Below, piece after piece: positions 43,931 through 53,445 of a DNA stretch of 64,000 nucleotides (the stretch's first letter is position 1; each line of letters opens with the position of its first letter). This DNA comes from Dictyobacter formicarum (GTDB lineage Bacteria; Chloroflexota; Ktedonobacteria; Ktedonobacterales; Ktedonobacteraceae). The DNA is taken from contig NZ_BNJJ01000016.1 of NCBI RefSeq assembly GCF_016587435.1, forward strand, positions 124,001-188,000. The letters run 5' to 3'. The notes under the pieces were generated by a model. It was not told where the DNA came from and searched no databases. It saw only the letters and a list, made by a program, of their open reading frames with translations. Made by a program: the position numbers and the translations under genes.

Positions 43931-46036
43931 ATGTCAGATCAATACACATTGCCGACAGATTATATTGAGCGTGCGTATGCTGGTGTGCTGGGGAAGATCA
44001 TCGGCGTCTATCTGGGGCGTCCATTTGAGGGCTGGTCGTATGAGCGGATCATGCAGGAGCTGGGTGAGATCCATTATTATGTCCATGAGAAGCGTGGTGT
44101 GCCGCTGGTGGTGACCGATGATGATATTTCCGGGACCTTTACTTTCCTGCGCGCGTTGGCTGATTATAATTATGATCCTGAGCTGTCGGCGGCCCAGATC
44201 GGGCAGAGCTGGCTGAATTATATTATTGAGGGGCGAACCATCCTGTGGTGGGGCGGCATGGGCAACTCGACCGAGCATACGGCCTACCTGCGCCTCAAGC
44301 AAGGTATCCAGGCTCCGCGTAGCGGCTCGATCGAGCTGAATGGTCAGGTGGTGGCAGAGCAGATCGGGGCGCAGATCTTTATCGACGGTTGGGCTATGGT
44401 CTCTCCTGGCAATCCCGCACAGGCCGTTAGGCTGGCTGGTGAAGCCAGCAGAGTCAGCCATGACGGCGAGGCGGTCTATGCCGCCCAGGTAATCGCCGCC
44501 ATGGAGGCCCAGGCCTTTGTAGAAAGCGACATCCAGAAGCTGCTGGATACTGGCCTCTCATTTATTCCCGAGGACTCGCTTGTTTATCGCATGATCCAGG
44601 ATATTCGCGGCTGGCACCGTGAGGAGTCCGACTGGCGTAAGACGCGCGAGAAGATCGCGGAGAAGTATGGCTACGACACCTATGGCGGCAACTGTCATGT
44701 GATCCCCAATCACGCCCTGATCATCATGGCCCTGCTCTATGGAGAAGATGATTTCCAGCGTTCACTGATGATTGTGAACACGGCGGGCTGGGATACCGAC
44801 TGCAACTCGGCCAACGTTGGTTGCTTGTTGGGGATCAAGAATGGGCTGCGTGGCATTGATGCGGGTCCCGATTGGCGCGGGCCGGTGGCGGATCGGCTCT
44901 ATTTACCGACCGCTGACGGTGGGCGGGCTATCACCGATGCTGTGACTGAAACATATCATATCGTCAAAGCGGCCTCGGCACTGGCTGGTGTGGCGTACCA
45001 GGCGCCTAAGGGTGGTGCTCGCTTTCATTTCTCGCTGCCCGGCTCGGTGCAGGGCTTTCAGCTGACCGAGGCCAGCGGACGGGCACAGTTGAAGAATGCA
45101 GAACATCCCATCCAGGCTGGTGAGCGCTGCCTGGAGATTGCTATGCAGGAGTCAGGCTCGGATGGACAAGCTCTGCAATTGACCACGGCTACCTTTGTGC
45201 CGGTGGATGCCTTGGAGATGAAGGGCTACTCGCTGCTGGCTTCGCCCACTCTCTATTCTGGGCAGCAAGTGCAGGCCGCTGTGCTGGCTGATGCTGGGAA
45301 TAGCCAGGTGCTCCAGGCTCGCCTGATCATCCAGGTTTATAATGCTCAGGATCAGCTCAGCGTGATCGAGGGTCCGCAGGTAGAGTTAGCAGCTGGTGAG
45401 CAAGAAACGCTGGAATGGCTCGTGCCCGATACTCATGGGCAGCCGATCGCTGCGATTGGACTGGTGCTAGCTGGCGGACAGGCCGGAAAGCTTTACCTGG
45501 ATTACCTGACCTGGCAAGGTACGCCCGAGATACTGCTGGAGCGCCCAACTGAGGGAGGCCATGCCTGGCAGCGTGCCTGGGTGAATGGTGCCGATCAGCT
45601 AGAGTTCCGGTGGTCAGACTCCTGCCGTATCATGCAGAACCACGGCCGTGGCCTGATCAGCCAGGGCACCAGGGAATGGAGCGATTATCGCGTCGATGCG
45701 GTGCTGGCGGCCCACATGGCCGATGCGGTGGGACTCGCCGTTCGTGTCCAGGGACTGCAGCGCTACTATGCTCTGCTCCTGACCAACGATAGATATGCGC
45801 GTTTGATCAAAGTCCTTGACGGCGAAACTGTGCTGGCTGAAAGCAGGTTCGATTGGGAATTGGATCGCCGCTACACCTTTAGCTTGCAGGTGGATGGTAC
45901 CTCTATAAAAGCCTTTATTGATGGACAGCAACTTTTTGACGTGCAGGATCGGCGTGAACCGTTGCTCGGTGGGGGAGTTGGTCTGGTCTGTGAAGTCGGG
46001 CGCGTCGAATGCGAGAGCGTGCGGGTGCGACCATAA
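43931..46036 (+). CDS. ADP-ribosylglycohydrolase-fold enzyme with C-terminal beta-sandwich domain
   Basis: 701 aa. Residues about 8-330 have the family's metal sites: TDDDISGTF (D63-D65), GMGNSTEHTAY, and GWDTDCNS (286-293) with NVGCLLG. A middle region of beta-strand character (about 350-510) is followed by a C-terminal concanavalin/LamG-like domain (RWSDSCRIM, YYALLLTND, FIDGQQLFDVQDR). There is no signal peptide, so the enzyme is likely cytosolic. The family removes ADP-ribose from proteins or small molecules; the importer and ribokinase context suggests cleavage of an imported ribosylated compound. AAAGG precedes the ATG. Last gene of the importer cluster, followed by a terminator. Confidence 0.85.
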   Translation: MSDQYTLPTDYIERAYAGVLGKIIGVYLGRPFEGWSYERIMQELGEIHYYVHEKRGVPLVVTDDDISGTFTFLRALADYNYDPELSAAQIGQSWLNYIIEGRTILWWGGMGNSTEHTAYLRLKQGIQAPRSGSIELNGQVVAEQIGAQIFIDGWAMVSPGNPAQAVRLAGEASRVSHDGEAVYAAQVIAAMEAQAFVESDIQKLLDTGLSFIPEDSLVYRMIQDIRGWHREESDWRKTREKIAEKYGYDTYGGNCHVIPNHALIIMALLYGEDDFQRSLMIVNTAGWDTDCNSANVGCLLGIKNGLRGIDAGPDWRGPVADRLYLPTADGGRAITDAVTETYHIVKAASALAGVAYQAPKGGARFHFSLPGSVQGFQLTEASGRAQLKNAEHPIQAGERCLEIAMQESGSDGQALQLTTATFVPVDALEMKGYSLLASPTLYSGQQVQAAVLADAGNSQVLQARLIIQVYNAQDQLSVIEGPQVELAAGEQETLEWLVPDTHGQPIAAIGLVLAGGQAGKLYLDYLTWQGTPEILLERPTEGGHAWQRAWVNGADQLEFRWSDSCRIMQNHGRGLISQGTREWSDYRVDAVLAAHMADAVGLAVRVQGLQRYYALLLTNDRYARLIKVLDGETVLAESRFDWELDRRYTFSLQVDGTSIKAFIDGQQLFDVQDRREPLLGGGVGLVCEVGRVECESVRVRP

Positions 46037-46060
46037 ATCAAATACAAAACATATAATAAG

Positions 46061-46100
46061 GACGGGACCGAGCCATATCCCACAATGGCCCGGTCCCGTC
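46061..46100 (+). terminator. Hairpin terminator after the importer cluster
   Basis: A 16-bp stem with one A/C mismatch (GACGGGACCG...CGGTCCCGTC) and an 8-nt loop (about 46077-46084). The T tract is short, so termination may be imperfect or serve both strands. Confidence 0.65.
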
Positions 46101-46150
46101 TTCACAACCAGAAAAGCACAGGGAGGACATAGTAGTAGTTTGCTGGCGTG

Positions 46151-46690
46151 CTAGCGCCGTCCCGCCGCAACCTTACGGAGGTCTTCGTATTCTTCTTCTT
46201 CGTCAGGTTGACCCGCAATAAGGAGGATATAGCCAGTAGCCAGGATGGATGAGATATCGACATTGAACGAGCGCATTTTCAGGCGTGTGCGCGAAAGGGC
46301 GCAGCGCACCGGGCGCATCTCTTGATCCCAGCTACCCTCTTCCATAGCCTCTTCAAGGTGCTCGCGTGCCCTGGTGATATCGGCCTCGCTGGCCTTGCCA
46401 CCGCTATAGAAATTGGCATAGAGCACTTCATAAGGACAATAATAGGGGAACAGCTCCAGGAGCGGCAACAAGACGTTCATCTCGGTATTCGTGAACTGTT
46501 CCTGCTTCAGGAGGCGTGGTATATGCAGCTCGTCGCAGGCCAGGTAGGATAGAGTCCCAAAGGTCGTGTTAAGGACCATGATATGGCCTGCAGGCAACGA
46601 GTCCTGAAGCGAGAAGTGCAATATTTTATTCGCCTGCTGGTTTGTATAGTCTGCTGGTGCTTTAGGTTTACGCAGGTAGACTTTCTGCAT
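46151..46690 (-). CDS. Unknown protein, third gene of a three-gene operon
   Basis: 179 aa; AGGAG close upstream of the ATG. Mixed alpha/beta sequence with an acidic end (QPDEEEEYEDLRK) and a cysteine at C53. It contains LQDSLPAGHIMVLNTTFGTLSYLA and FPYYCPYEVLYANFY. No signal or membrane segment. No family recognised. It overlaps the upstream gene by 23 bp, so translation is likely coupled. Divergent from the NB-ARC regulator gene as the far end of the operon. Confidence 0.7.
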   Translation of the reverse strand: MQKVYLRKPKAPADYTNQQANKILHFSLQDSLPAGHIMVLNTTFGTLSYLACDELHIPRLLKQEQFTNTEMNVLLPLLELFPYYCPYEVLYANFYSGGKASEADITRAREHLEEAMEEGSWDQEMRPVRCALSRTRLKMRSFNVDISSILATGYILLIAGQPDEEEEYEDLRKVAAGRR

Positions 46691-46988
46691 GGTGATACTC
46701 CTTCATAGTAGACGCATCTTTCGGGTCTACCACTCTCAACCGCATCGCCACTGTTTCGCGTACACCAACCGTGGCCGCCTCTCGGCTAGCGTAATACGGC
46801 CCCTGCTCTTGTGAGGCAACCAGATATGGGAACGCAGCGGCACTTCCACGATGTGGTTGAGTACCGGCCGGCGCATCCACACGGGATAAGGCTCCAGAGA
46901 CCGCAGCCGTGACGACAAAGCGCACAGCGATGATTAACCGGGTGTTGATAGGACGATTTAGATGAATACGCTGTACATAGGTTGCCAT
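46668..46988 (-). CDS. Unknown small protein, second gene of the operon
   Basis: 106 aa. The N-terminus MATYVQRIHLNRPINTRLII is basic with a moderately hydrophobic stretch; the rest is soluble (FPYLVASQEQGPYYASREAA). It starts 8 bp after the previous gene ends and overlaps the next by 23 bp. No family recognised. Support comes from operon packing and length; codon choice is similar to its neighbours. Confidence 0.6.
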   Translation of the reverse strand: MATYVQRIHLNRPINTRLIIAVRFVVTAAVSGALSRVDAPAGTQPHRGSAAAFPYLVASQEQGPYYASREAATVGVRETVAMRLRVVDPKDASTMKEYHHAESLPA

Positions 46989-46996
46989 ATGCTCGA

Positions 46997-48001
46997 CTAT
47001 ATCCCCCAGATTGTATGTAGTAATGAGGCTGGTATCTGTAGAGTCGGGTTGGCGCGCGCGACTTCGAGCAGATAGCCGAAACCAACGCCTCCCAGAGTAC
47101 CCAGAACGACCAGCGCCATGAGAATGAGCAGTAATTTGTCCTGTTTGAGACGCTCAACGTGTGCGCTAAGAGGTGATGGCTGCTCAAATGCCTCAGGAGC
47201 TACCTCGGCATCTGATTGGACCATCTTCTCTGGTACCTGCACATCCTGCATATCCTGCATATCTAAAGAGAACTCCATATCGGACAAAAATGGGGCTTCA
47301 TCCTCTTTTTCAATCAGTGCCACAGTGCTCAGCGCGCGTGTCTTGCGTACTCTTTCCCCACCTTGAACTGACCCATACGAGGGTAAGTCGGATAACGGTT
47401 CGGTCACACGAGTTGCCTGGATGCGCCTGACGGCTGGTATTGGTGCCGTATTAATCATCTCAAGCGTCTCTGATGAGCTGAATTGACCAGAAGGCTCGCG
47501 TAAGTTAGCAACGGCAACGTTGCTCGATAGGGATGCATGGTACGTTTCCCCCTGCGTACCTGTAGCATTGGTGTCATAGCTATTCCAGGGACCAGTAAAA
47601 CTGGCGACCGGTGACTGCTCCATTACCGTGCGCAACTCGGGTTGGGCCGGTAATCCATCGAACATGGAGGGCCAGGAGGGCGGGAACCCCGGTTGGAGTA
47701 GTGCCTTCTGGCAGGTCTCTATCGTCGAAAAGACCGTAAAACCATGTCGACGCGCCCATAAACGCAGTCGTTCGTTACCTTCTATGACCAGAACCAGCTG
47801 AGCATCCTGTCGGGTCGCAACCTGTTGCAACTCACGCAAATCTCCCGGACGCCGAAAAACGGCATCTTGCGGCAATACGACGACGATAGGCTGCCGATAA
47901 TACTGGCCCAGGTGATGAAAAAGCCAGTTGACCACAGATGTACGCTCGTCGCTCAATTCAACCACCAGGGTGCTAATGTCGTTTAGCTTCTCGTATTTCA
48001 T
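46997..48001 (-). CDS. Rossmann-like N-terminal domain protein with C-terminal membrane anchor
   Basis: 334 aa. Residues about 1-100 (VVELSDERTSVVNWLFHHLG, IVVVLPQDAVFRR, LRELQQVATRQDAQLVLVIEGNERLRLWARRHGFTVFSTI) resemble the small Rossmann-like domain found at the start of some Chloroflexota 'baseplate J'-annotated membrane proteins. A disordered linker (about 110-280) and a single membrane helix LLLILMALVVLGTLGGVGFGY near the C-terminus follow. It would sit with its head in the cytoplasm. Start at the ATG 48001 opposite the divergent regulator, sharing the 168-bp AT-rich promoter region. Function unknown. Confidence 0.7.
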   Translation of the reverse strand: MKYEKLNDISTLVVELSDERTSVVNWLFHHLGQYYRQPIVVVLPQDAVFRRPGDLRELQQVATRQDAQLVLVIEGNERLRLWARRHGFTVFSTIETCQKALLQPGFPPSWPSMFDGLPAQPELRTVMEQSPVASFTGPWNSYDTNATGTQGETYHASLSSNVAVANLREPSGQFSSSETLEMINTAPIPAVRRIQATRVTEPLSDLPSYGSVQGGERVRKTRALSTVALIEKEDEAPFLSDMEFSLDMQDMQDVQVPEKMVQSDAEVAPEAFEQPSPLSAHVERLKQDKLLLILMALVVLGTLGGVGFGYLLEVARANPTLQIPASLLHTIWGI

Positions 48002-48169
48002 ATGCCGTCCGTATCTTTGCTTTCATTTCCTGACTACAAACTTTTTCTATGCTAATTATGTATTAAAATAAGGTATACTTTTAATGACAGATTTATCAAA
48101 TGCATTTATCATTTTTATCATTCTCGCGCTATTTATCACATTCATGCTAACAGGAAGAATGGTGAACGG

Positions 48170-50767
48170 ATGCCGACTTCAGAGACGCCCCATCAGCCGC
48201 GTGTACGCTTAACTGAAGCACGTGTCAGCTATAACCTTTCACAGCAGGAGGTCGCGGACGATATAGGCACGACCTATGTGAATGTCAGTCGGTGGGAACG
48301 TGGAATCACCAGGCCTAATCCCTATTTCCGGCGCAAATTGTGCGCGCTCTTCAATAAGAGCGAGGAAGAACTAGACCTGCTGCCAACGCGTGCCGAGCGC
48401 AGCAAGGGAGGTCGCTCAGCGGCGTCCGTTCCCAATACGCCCATTGCGGCGGTCCCGGTGGTGCCCCATGTGATCTATGATCCGGCTATCCCGTTATTGC
48501 CAGCCATCCAGCTGGTCGGCCGCGAGAGCGACCTGGCTGTGATTAAGCAGCGCCTAAAAGGCAGCGGCAACACGGCCTTGACCGCTTTGAACGGATTGCC
48601 CGGTGTGGGCAAGACCGCGCTCTCGGTCGCGCTGGCCCACGATAGCGAGATGCGCGAGTTCTTTAAGGATGGTATCCTCTGGGCCGGCCTGGGACCACAG
48701 CCCAATCTGCCGGGCATCTTTAGCCGCTGGGGTAATCTGCTGGGCATCTCTTTCGCCGAAATGACAAAGTTGGGGAGCGACGAGGCCCGGGCCAAGGCCA
48801 TTCGTACCGCTATTGGTAATCGTACTATGTTGATTATCATTGATGATGCCTGGAAGTTGGAGGAGGCGCTGGCCTTTCGCGTCGGTGGCAGCAACTGCGC
48901 TCACCTGGTGACCACGCGCTTCCCCAACATTGCCTCTCACATGGCACTGGGCAACGCCATCAATATTCGCGAGCTGGGCGAGAGCGAGAGCATCAGCCTG
49001 CTCAACCTGCTGGCCCCACAGGTTATCTATCGTGAGCAGCAGAAGGTTCATGATCTCGTGCAGGCCGTCGGCGGGCTGCCGCTGGCGCTAACCCTGATTG
49101 GCAACTACCTGCGCAAGCAGGCCTACAGTGGTCCCGCGCGTCGCATCACCTCGGCCCTCGAACGACTGAGCAACGCCGAGGTGCGCCTCAAACTCAAAGA
49201 GCCACACATCCCGGCCGAGAGCCATCCCAGCCTGCCCAATGAACAATCGCTCTCCATCCAATCCATCATCGCCGTCACCGACCAGCTTCTGGACGAAGAG
49301 GCGCGGCGCACGCTGTACGCGCTCTCCGTCTTCCCGCCCAAGCCAAACACCTTCTCAGAAGAGGCCGCCATGGCCGTCGCCGCCTGCAGCACTGATGAGC
49401 TCGACGCCCTCTCAGACGCTGGCATGCTCGAAAGCAATGGTGATCGCTACCTGCTACACCAGGTCATCTCCGACTATGCCCTGCTCCAGATCTCAGATGA
49501 GCAACTCACAACCGCCCAGGAGCGCCTGGTAACCTACTATGCTGATTTTGTCGAAGTACACAAAAAAGACTACGAACAACTGGAAGAAGACACCAGCACT
49601 ATTGAGGCAACTCTTGAAATTGCCTATGAGATAGGTGAAACCTCTGCTTTTGTCAGATGCGTTTGTGCGTTCGCCCCATTCTTACTGTTAAGAGGTCTAT
49701 ATAGCCAGGCCGAGCATTATTTAGAGCAGGCTAATGAGGCAGCGGTTGAGCAAAATGATCAAAGTCGCCAGACACAAGTTGTACTTTACCTTGGTGAGAC
49801 AGCTCAAAAAAGAGGGGAATTTCAAAAGGCAGAGATGTATTTTTTGAGAGGTTTAGATATAGCACATAGTAATGCGGATAATGAGAGTGTCTGTTCTTTG
49901 CTAAGCAACTTAGGGGATATCAAATGGCGATCTGGGGATTTTAAGCAGGCTGAGGAATATTTAACAAAAGGCTTAGCGCTGGCGCAGCAAATTGGTGATA
50001 TTGGAAGGATGAGCAATTTGTTAAAGCGTTTGGGGCAAGTAGTAACGAGCCAGGGTAATTATCAAAAAGCTGCAGAGTATCTACAAGAAGGTTTAGCTTT
50101 ATCCAGACAGATTGATAATCGGGAACAAGCTTGCTCTCTTCTAGCTAATCTAGGTGCATTATCAGGGATGATGGGTAATTATAAACAAGCAGAGAGGTAC
50201 TTTCAAGAAGGATTACTGTTAGCCCGGCAGTTAAGGCATCGAGAACAAATTTGTATATTATTGCTTAATTTAGGTGCAGTATCTGCAGATAAAAAAAATT
50301 ATGTTCAGGCTAAAACATATTTCCAGGAGGGTCTGAGTATCAGTCGACAGATGGGATATCCAGAAGGCACTAGCATGTTATTACTTAATTTAGGAGAGAT
50401 TGCAGTTATTGAAAAAAATCACATGCTGGCGGAAAGGTATTTGGAAGAGACATTAACTTTCGCTAGACAACTTAATAGACCGCTGATTATTGCCAGAGCG
50501 ATGCATGAATATGGCAAGTTATATCTGCAACAATTGAAAATAGCGTCAGCCGAAAAGTATTTTCGCGAAGTGCTTACAATCGCTCCCAAGGGAAGCCAGG
50601 ATTTAATAGCAATGGCTAATTATGGTCTGGCTCAAGTGGCGGCACATAATAACGATTTTGTCCAGGCTGTAAAGCTCGGAGAGGAAAGTTTAGCTATGCT
50701 AGAGACAATGGGAGATAATAATGCTAAAGAAGTGAGTGATTGGCTCAATTTACTCAATAATCAGTAA
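48170..50767 (+). CDS. XRE-HTH / NB-ARC / TPR STAND-type regulator
   Basis: 865 aa. An XRE helix-turn-helix (about 12-65: NLSQQEVADDIGTTYVNVSRWERG) is followed by an NB-ARC ATPase: Walker A GLPGVGKT (142-149), Walker B TMLIIIDDAW (219-228), GGLPLA (301-306). About 520-860 holds some nine 40-residue TPR units (NLGDIKWRSGDFKQAEEYL and relatives). Such STAND proteins sense a ligand with repeats and oligomerise on ATP. The base composition changes sharply near 49550: the line at 49321 is 39/60 G+C, that at 50041 is 23/60, so the TPR half may be of other origin. Divergent from the unknown operon. Confidence 0.92.
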   Translation: MPTSETPHQPRVRLTEARVSYNLSQQEVADDIGTTYVNVSRWERGITRPNPYFRRKLCALFNKSEEELDLLPTRAERSKGGRSAASVPNTPIAAVPVVPHVIYDPAIPLLPAIQLVGRESDLAVIKQRLKGSGNTALTALNGLPGVGKTALSVALAHDSEMREFFKDGILWAGLGPQPNLPGIFSRWGNLLGISFAEMTKLGSDEARAKAIRTAIGNRTMLIIIDDAWKLEEALAFRVGGSNCAHLVTTRFPNIASHMALGNAINIRELGESESISLLNLLAPQVIYREQQKVHDLVQAVGGLPLALTLIGNYLRKQAYSGPARRITSALERLSNAEVRLKLKEPHIPAESHPSLPNEQSLSIQSIIAVTDQLLDEEARRTLYALSVFPPKPNTFSEEAAMAVAACSTDELDALSDAGMLESNGDRYLLHQVISDYALLQISDEQLTTAQERLVTYYADFVEVHKKDYEQLEEDTSTIEATLEIAYEIGETSAFVRCVCAFAPFLLLRGLYSQAEHYLEQANEAAVEQNDQSRQTQVVLYLGETAQKRGEFQKAEMYFLRGLDIAHSNADNESVCSLLSNLGDIKWRSGDFKQAEEYLTKGLALAQQIGDIGRMSNLLKRLGQVVTSQGNYQKAAEYLQEGLALSRQIDNREQACSLLANLGALSGMMGNYKQAERYFQEGLLLARQLRHREQICILLLNLGAVSADKKNYVQAKTYFQEGLSISRQMGYPEGTSMLLLNLGEIAVIEKNHMLAERYLEETLTFARQLNRPLIIARAMHEYGKLYLQQLKIASAEKYFREVLTIAPKGSQDLIAMANYGLAQVAAHNNDFVQAVKLGEESLAMLETMGDNNAKEVSDWLNLLNNQ

Positions 50768-50821
50768 TAACAAATGCAGTATGAACTGATAATTGGCTCA
50801 GTTCATACTGCATTTGTTATT
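50766..50821. terminator. 24-bp perfect palindrome, bidirectional terminator
   Basis: Arms 50766-50789 and 50798-50821 are exact complements with an 8-nt loop, and the left arm overlaps the last two bases of the regulator's TAA stop codon. It lies between convergent genes (50767 and 50827) and can end both transcripts. Confidence 0.85.
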
Positions 50822-50826
50822 GTGCT

Positions 50827-51009
50827 CTAATTCATCCAGTAATAGCTTGGATCAACTTTTTTTGATGGAGTAGCTGTGCTGGTTGGTGCTGGGGATGCGG
50901 ATTTGACGCCGGCGGCGTGGCTCATGATGGCGGGGCCGAGGATGAGGACGGTGGCCATAATTAAGAGTACAAGAACGGGTACGATCCAGCGAAGATACTG
51001 TTTACGCAT
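50827..51009 (-). CDS. Small exported or membrane protein
   Basis: 60 aa: basic MRKQYLRW, a hydrophobic segment VPVLVLLIMATVLILGPAIMSHA, then a short P/S/T-rich tail ending DPSYYWMN. The pattern fits a signal peptide or single membrane anchor, with an AHA-type cleavage candidate (SHAAG). GGAAAGGAAG precedes the ATG, a strong ribosome site. No family recognised; convergent with the NB-ARC gene. Confidence 0.65.
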   Translation of the reverse strand: MRKQYLRWIVPVLVLLIMATVLILGPAIMSHAAGVKSASPAPTSTATPSKKVDPSYYWMN

Positions 51010-52080
51010 GATGCTTCCTTTCCTTGCCCCGAGAGAGCAGAGCCGCTTCCAAACGGTCGCTCTTACCGTCTTGCCTGCGTCTCCGAGGCTGCTACTGTTT
51101 TAAATACACGTATTTCGATTGAAACTGCAGCATCGTTATTGCGCCGCAGCAGCTGCTCCAACCTCTACAAGGCACGCGTTCGCAGAGGCTGGGTCACTGC
51201 TGGCATGTGCAGCTTTTCTTGCTATCCCAGGAAGTACTAGTATATTGACCCTTTATCAAGCATGCTGTGCTCTCCTGGTTGATGTCGGTGGGACGTCTTT
51301 TCGGTAGAAGACAGAGTAACGATTTCTTTGACATCTAATGCGCGCCCGGCCGTTTTGTCTTATACCGAATGAACAGCACCGACAAGATGTAAGGTATAAG
51401 ATTTTTTGCAAATCATCATTTTTATCCTCAAGTGGTACTAAAAAAGTACTAAGGGGGGAGGAAAGTTGATGGCTATGGCATGAGGGAGCTTGTAGAGCGC
51501 GTTCATGTCATAGAAAAAATCGTCAAATTGCGTCAAAATGGCCAGACTGGTTAAAAATATCGCCGTTAAGATTGTGTAAAGATTATTGGAAATAGTTTGC
51601 CAGTGGAAAAACAGGCTAATTCTCATTGAAACTGGACAGGGGTTTAAAACGCCCTTTGCAAGTGATATACTATCAAATTGGTAGCCGGGCAGGTGGCTTG
51701 AGATGTGTTGCCAGACCCAGGCTGCCCTGGTCTTTTTGCTACCTGTATCTTCTTCTCAACTACCTTATTCTGTTAATCCCGTCGGGAGCCACTACCCTTT
51801 TGGGGGATAGAAGTTGAAGCTCTCTCCCCATGTATCGCAGGTTTCCCGTCAACTGTCTGACCTTTCAGGGTTTTGATAATGGAATGAAATCAATTGGTGG
51901 AACAATTGGCGCTGCTCGCCTGTACTACTGCTTCTTGTGGCATTTCCGATTATGCTGCATAGCTTTAGAAAAAGATAGTATCTTTTTGATTCGCTGACCT
52001 GAGAAGGATGTATTGTACCTTGTGAATTCTTCCGCATGCAGGTGGATCAGCTATGATAAATTAACTCGAACGGGTGTGGA
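51010..52080. other. Long intergenic region, about 1.07 kb
   Basis: No supported gene: open frames here are short (62-63 codons), lack ribosome sites and have no recognisable features. No tRNA or repeat match was found. It may be a decayed gene; I see nothing to identify one. Confidence 0.4.
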
Positions 52081-52797
52081 ATGATTATCTTTGATGAGGA
52101 CAGACCATCGGACTCGCCTTTTGTCGAAAGAGTCTGGCGTTGCCATAGCGAAGGCGCGACTCCTTTTCTCTCCATTGCCGCGAGTCGCTGCGAACTAGTG
52201 ATAAGCAGGCTGCAGGGCAAGGTCACCGTGACGGTGCGTGGGCCAGAGACCAGGGCTACACCAATTGGAGACTGTCCTGGAGATGGTGAGTGGCTCGGTA
52301 TCCTCTTGAAGCTGGGCACATTTCTGCCGCAACTACCCACCAGAACGCTGGTGGATTCAGAGGTGAACCTGCCCCCCGTCGCTAAGAACTCCTTCTGGTT
52401 CTTTGGCTCTACCTGGCAACTGCCTGACTATGATAATGCCGACACGTTCATTGACTGGTTGGCGCGTAAGGAACTACTGGCGCGTGAGCCAGTCGTAGAG
52501 GCCGCCTTACAAGGTGATTGGAACGACCGCTCACTGAGCACCATCCAACGTCGTTTCTCACGGGCTACCGGGCTGACGCAGAGCGCGGCCCGTCAAATCG
52601 AACGTGCCCGTTATGCCACACACCTCTTACAGCAGGGCGTCTCGATTCTGGACACCGTTAACGAAGCGGGCTATTTTGATCAGCCGCACCTGACCCGATC
52701 GCTGAAGCACCTCATCGGACAAACGCCTGCCCAGATCCTGGAGAAAAGCCGACCCGAGCAAATGCCGTTTTTGTACAAGACAACGACTTTCGTATGA
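52081..52797 (+). CDS. AraC-family transcriptional regulator
   Basis: 238 aa. The C-terminal AraC DNA-binding domain has both helix-turn-helix units: LSTIQRRFSRATGLTQSAARQ and VSILDTVNEAGYFDQPHLTRSLKHLIGQTP. The N-terminal domain (about 1-125) is unlike the cupin of classical AraC and resembles that of small DUF6597-like or transcriptional-activator members; not assigned. GGGTGTGGA precedes the ATG. It is followed after 54 bp by a DHFR-like reductase, a common pairing in which the regulator controls its neighbour. Confidence 0.87.
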   Translation: MIIFDEDRPSDSPFVERVWRCHSEGATPFLSIAASRCELVISRLQGKVTVTVRGPETRATPIGDCPGDGEWLGILLKLGTFLPQLPTRTLVDSEVNLPPVAKNSFWFFGSTWQLPDYDNADTFIDWLARKELLAREPVVEAALQGDWNDRSLSTIQRRFSRATGLTQSAARQIERARYATHLLQQGVSILDTVNEAGYFDQPHLTRSLKHLIGQTPAQILEKSRPEQMPFLYKTTTFV

Positions 52798-52851
52798 GTC
52801 ATAATGTTATCTATCTGATAAACAACAAAAAGGACAAGGAGAAAGAAGAGC

Positions 52852-53445
52852 ATGAGAAAAATTATTAGCACCATGTGGGTGACCCTTGACGGTTTTATCG
52901 CCGGGCCAAACGGAGAAATGGATTGGATCGGTGAACTCTACGATGAAGCCATGGGCAAATATGAGAGCGATTTCGTCAACGCTGCCGACACACTCTTGCT
53001 CGGGCGGGTGACGTATCAAAGTTTTGCTGGCTCCTGGCCTCATGTACCTGACAGTCCCAATGCCTCAGAGGGCGAGAAAGAATATGCTCGCACTTTGAAT
53101 GCAATGCAAAAAATAGTATTTTCCAGGACGCTCGAAAGCGCGGAGTGGAACAATTCACGACTGCTAAAAGAGGTCAATCCAGCAGAGATCGAGCAACTGA
53201 AGCGCGAGCCAGGGCGCGACATAATCATCTACGGCAGCGCCAGCCTGGTGCAAACCCTGACCAATCTAAGCCTGATCGATGAATATCAAATCTTAGTCCA
53301 CCCTGTGATTTTAGGCGGCGGCAAGCCACTCTTTCAAGACATCAAGGACCGGGTGAAGCTGAAACTGGTCAACACCAAAACGCATCCCTCTGGAGTAGTG
53401 GTCCTTTACTACCAACCGAGCGAGATGCGCAACTCCACCCTCTGA
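52852..53445 (+). CDS. Dihydrofolate-reductase-like (RibD C-terminal) protein
   Basis: 197 aa. The RibD_C/DHFR-like pattern is clear: MRKIISTMWVTLDGFIAGPNGEMDW, DTLLLGRVTYQSF, KIVFSRTLESAEWNN, IIIYGSASLVQTL, EYQILVHPVILGGGKPLF. These proteins bind NADPH; functions range from deaminoriboflavin reduction to unknown. Not a true FolA (too long and with different active-site residues). Paired with the AraC-type gene upstream. Confidence 0.9.
   Translation: MRKIISTMWVTLDGFIAGPNGEMDWIGELYDEAMGKYESDFVNAADTLLLGRVTYQSFAGSWPHVPDSPNASEGEKEYARTLNAMQKIVFSRTLESAEWNNSRLLKEVNPAEIEQLKREPGRDIIIYGSASLVQTLTNLSLIDEYQILVHPVILGGGKPLFQDIKDRVKLKLVNTKTHPSGVVVLYYQPSEMRNSTL

Noticed and set aside
46997..48001. Phage baseplate protein
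   Set aside because: Only the N-terminal domain resembles proteins annotated 'baseplate J'; the baseplate domain itself and all other phage genes are missing.
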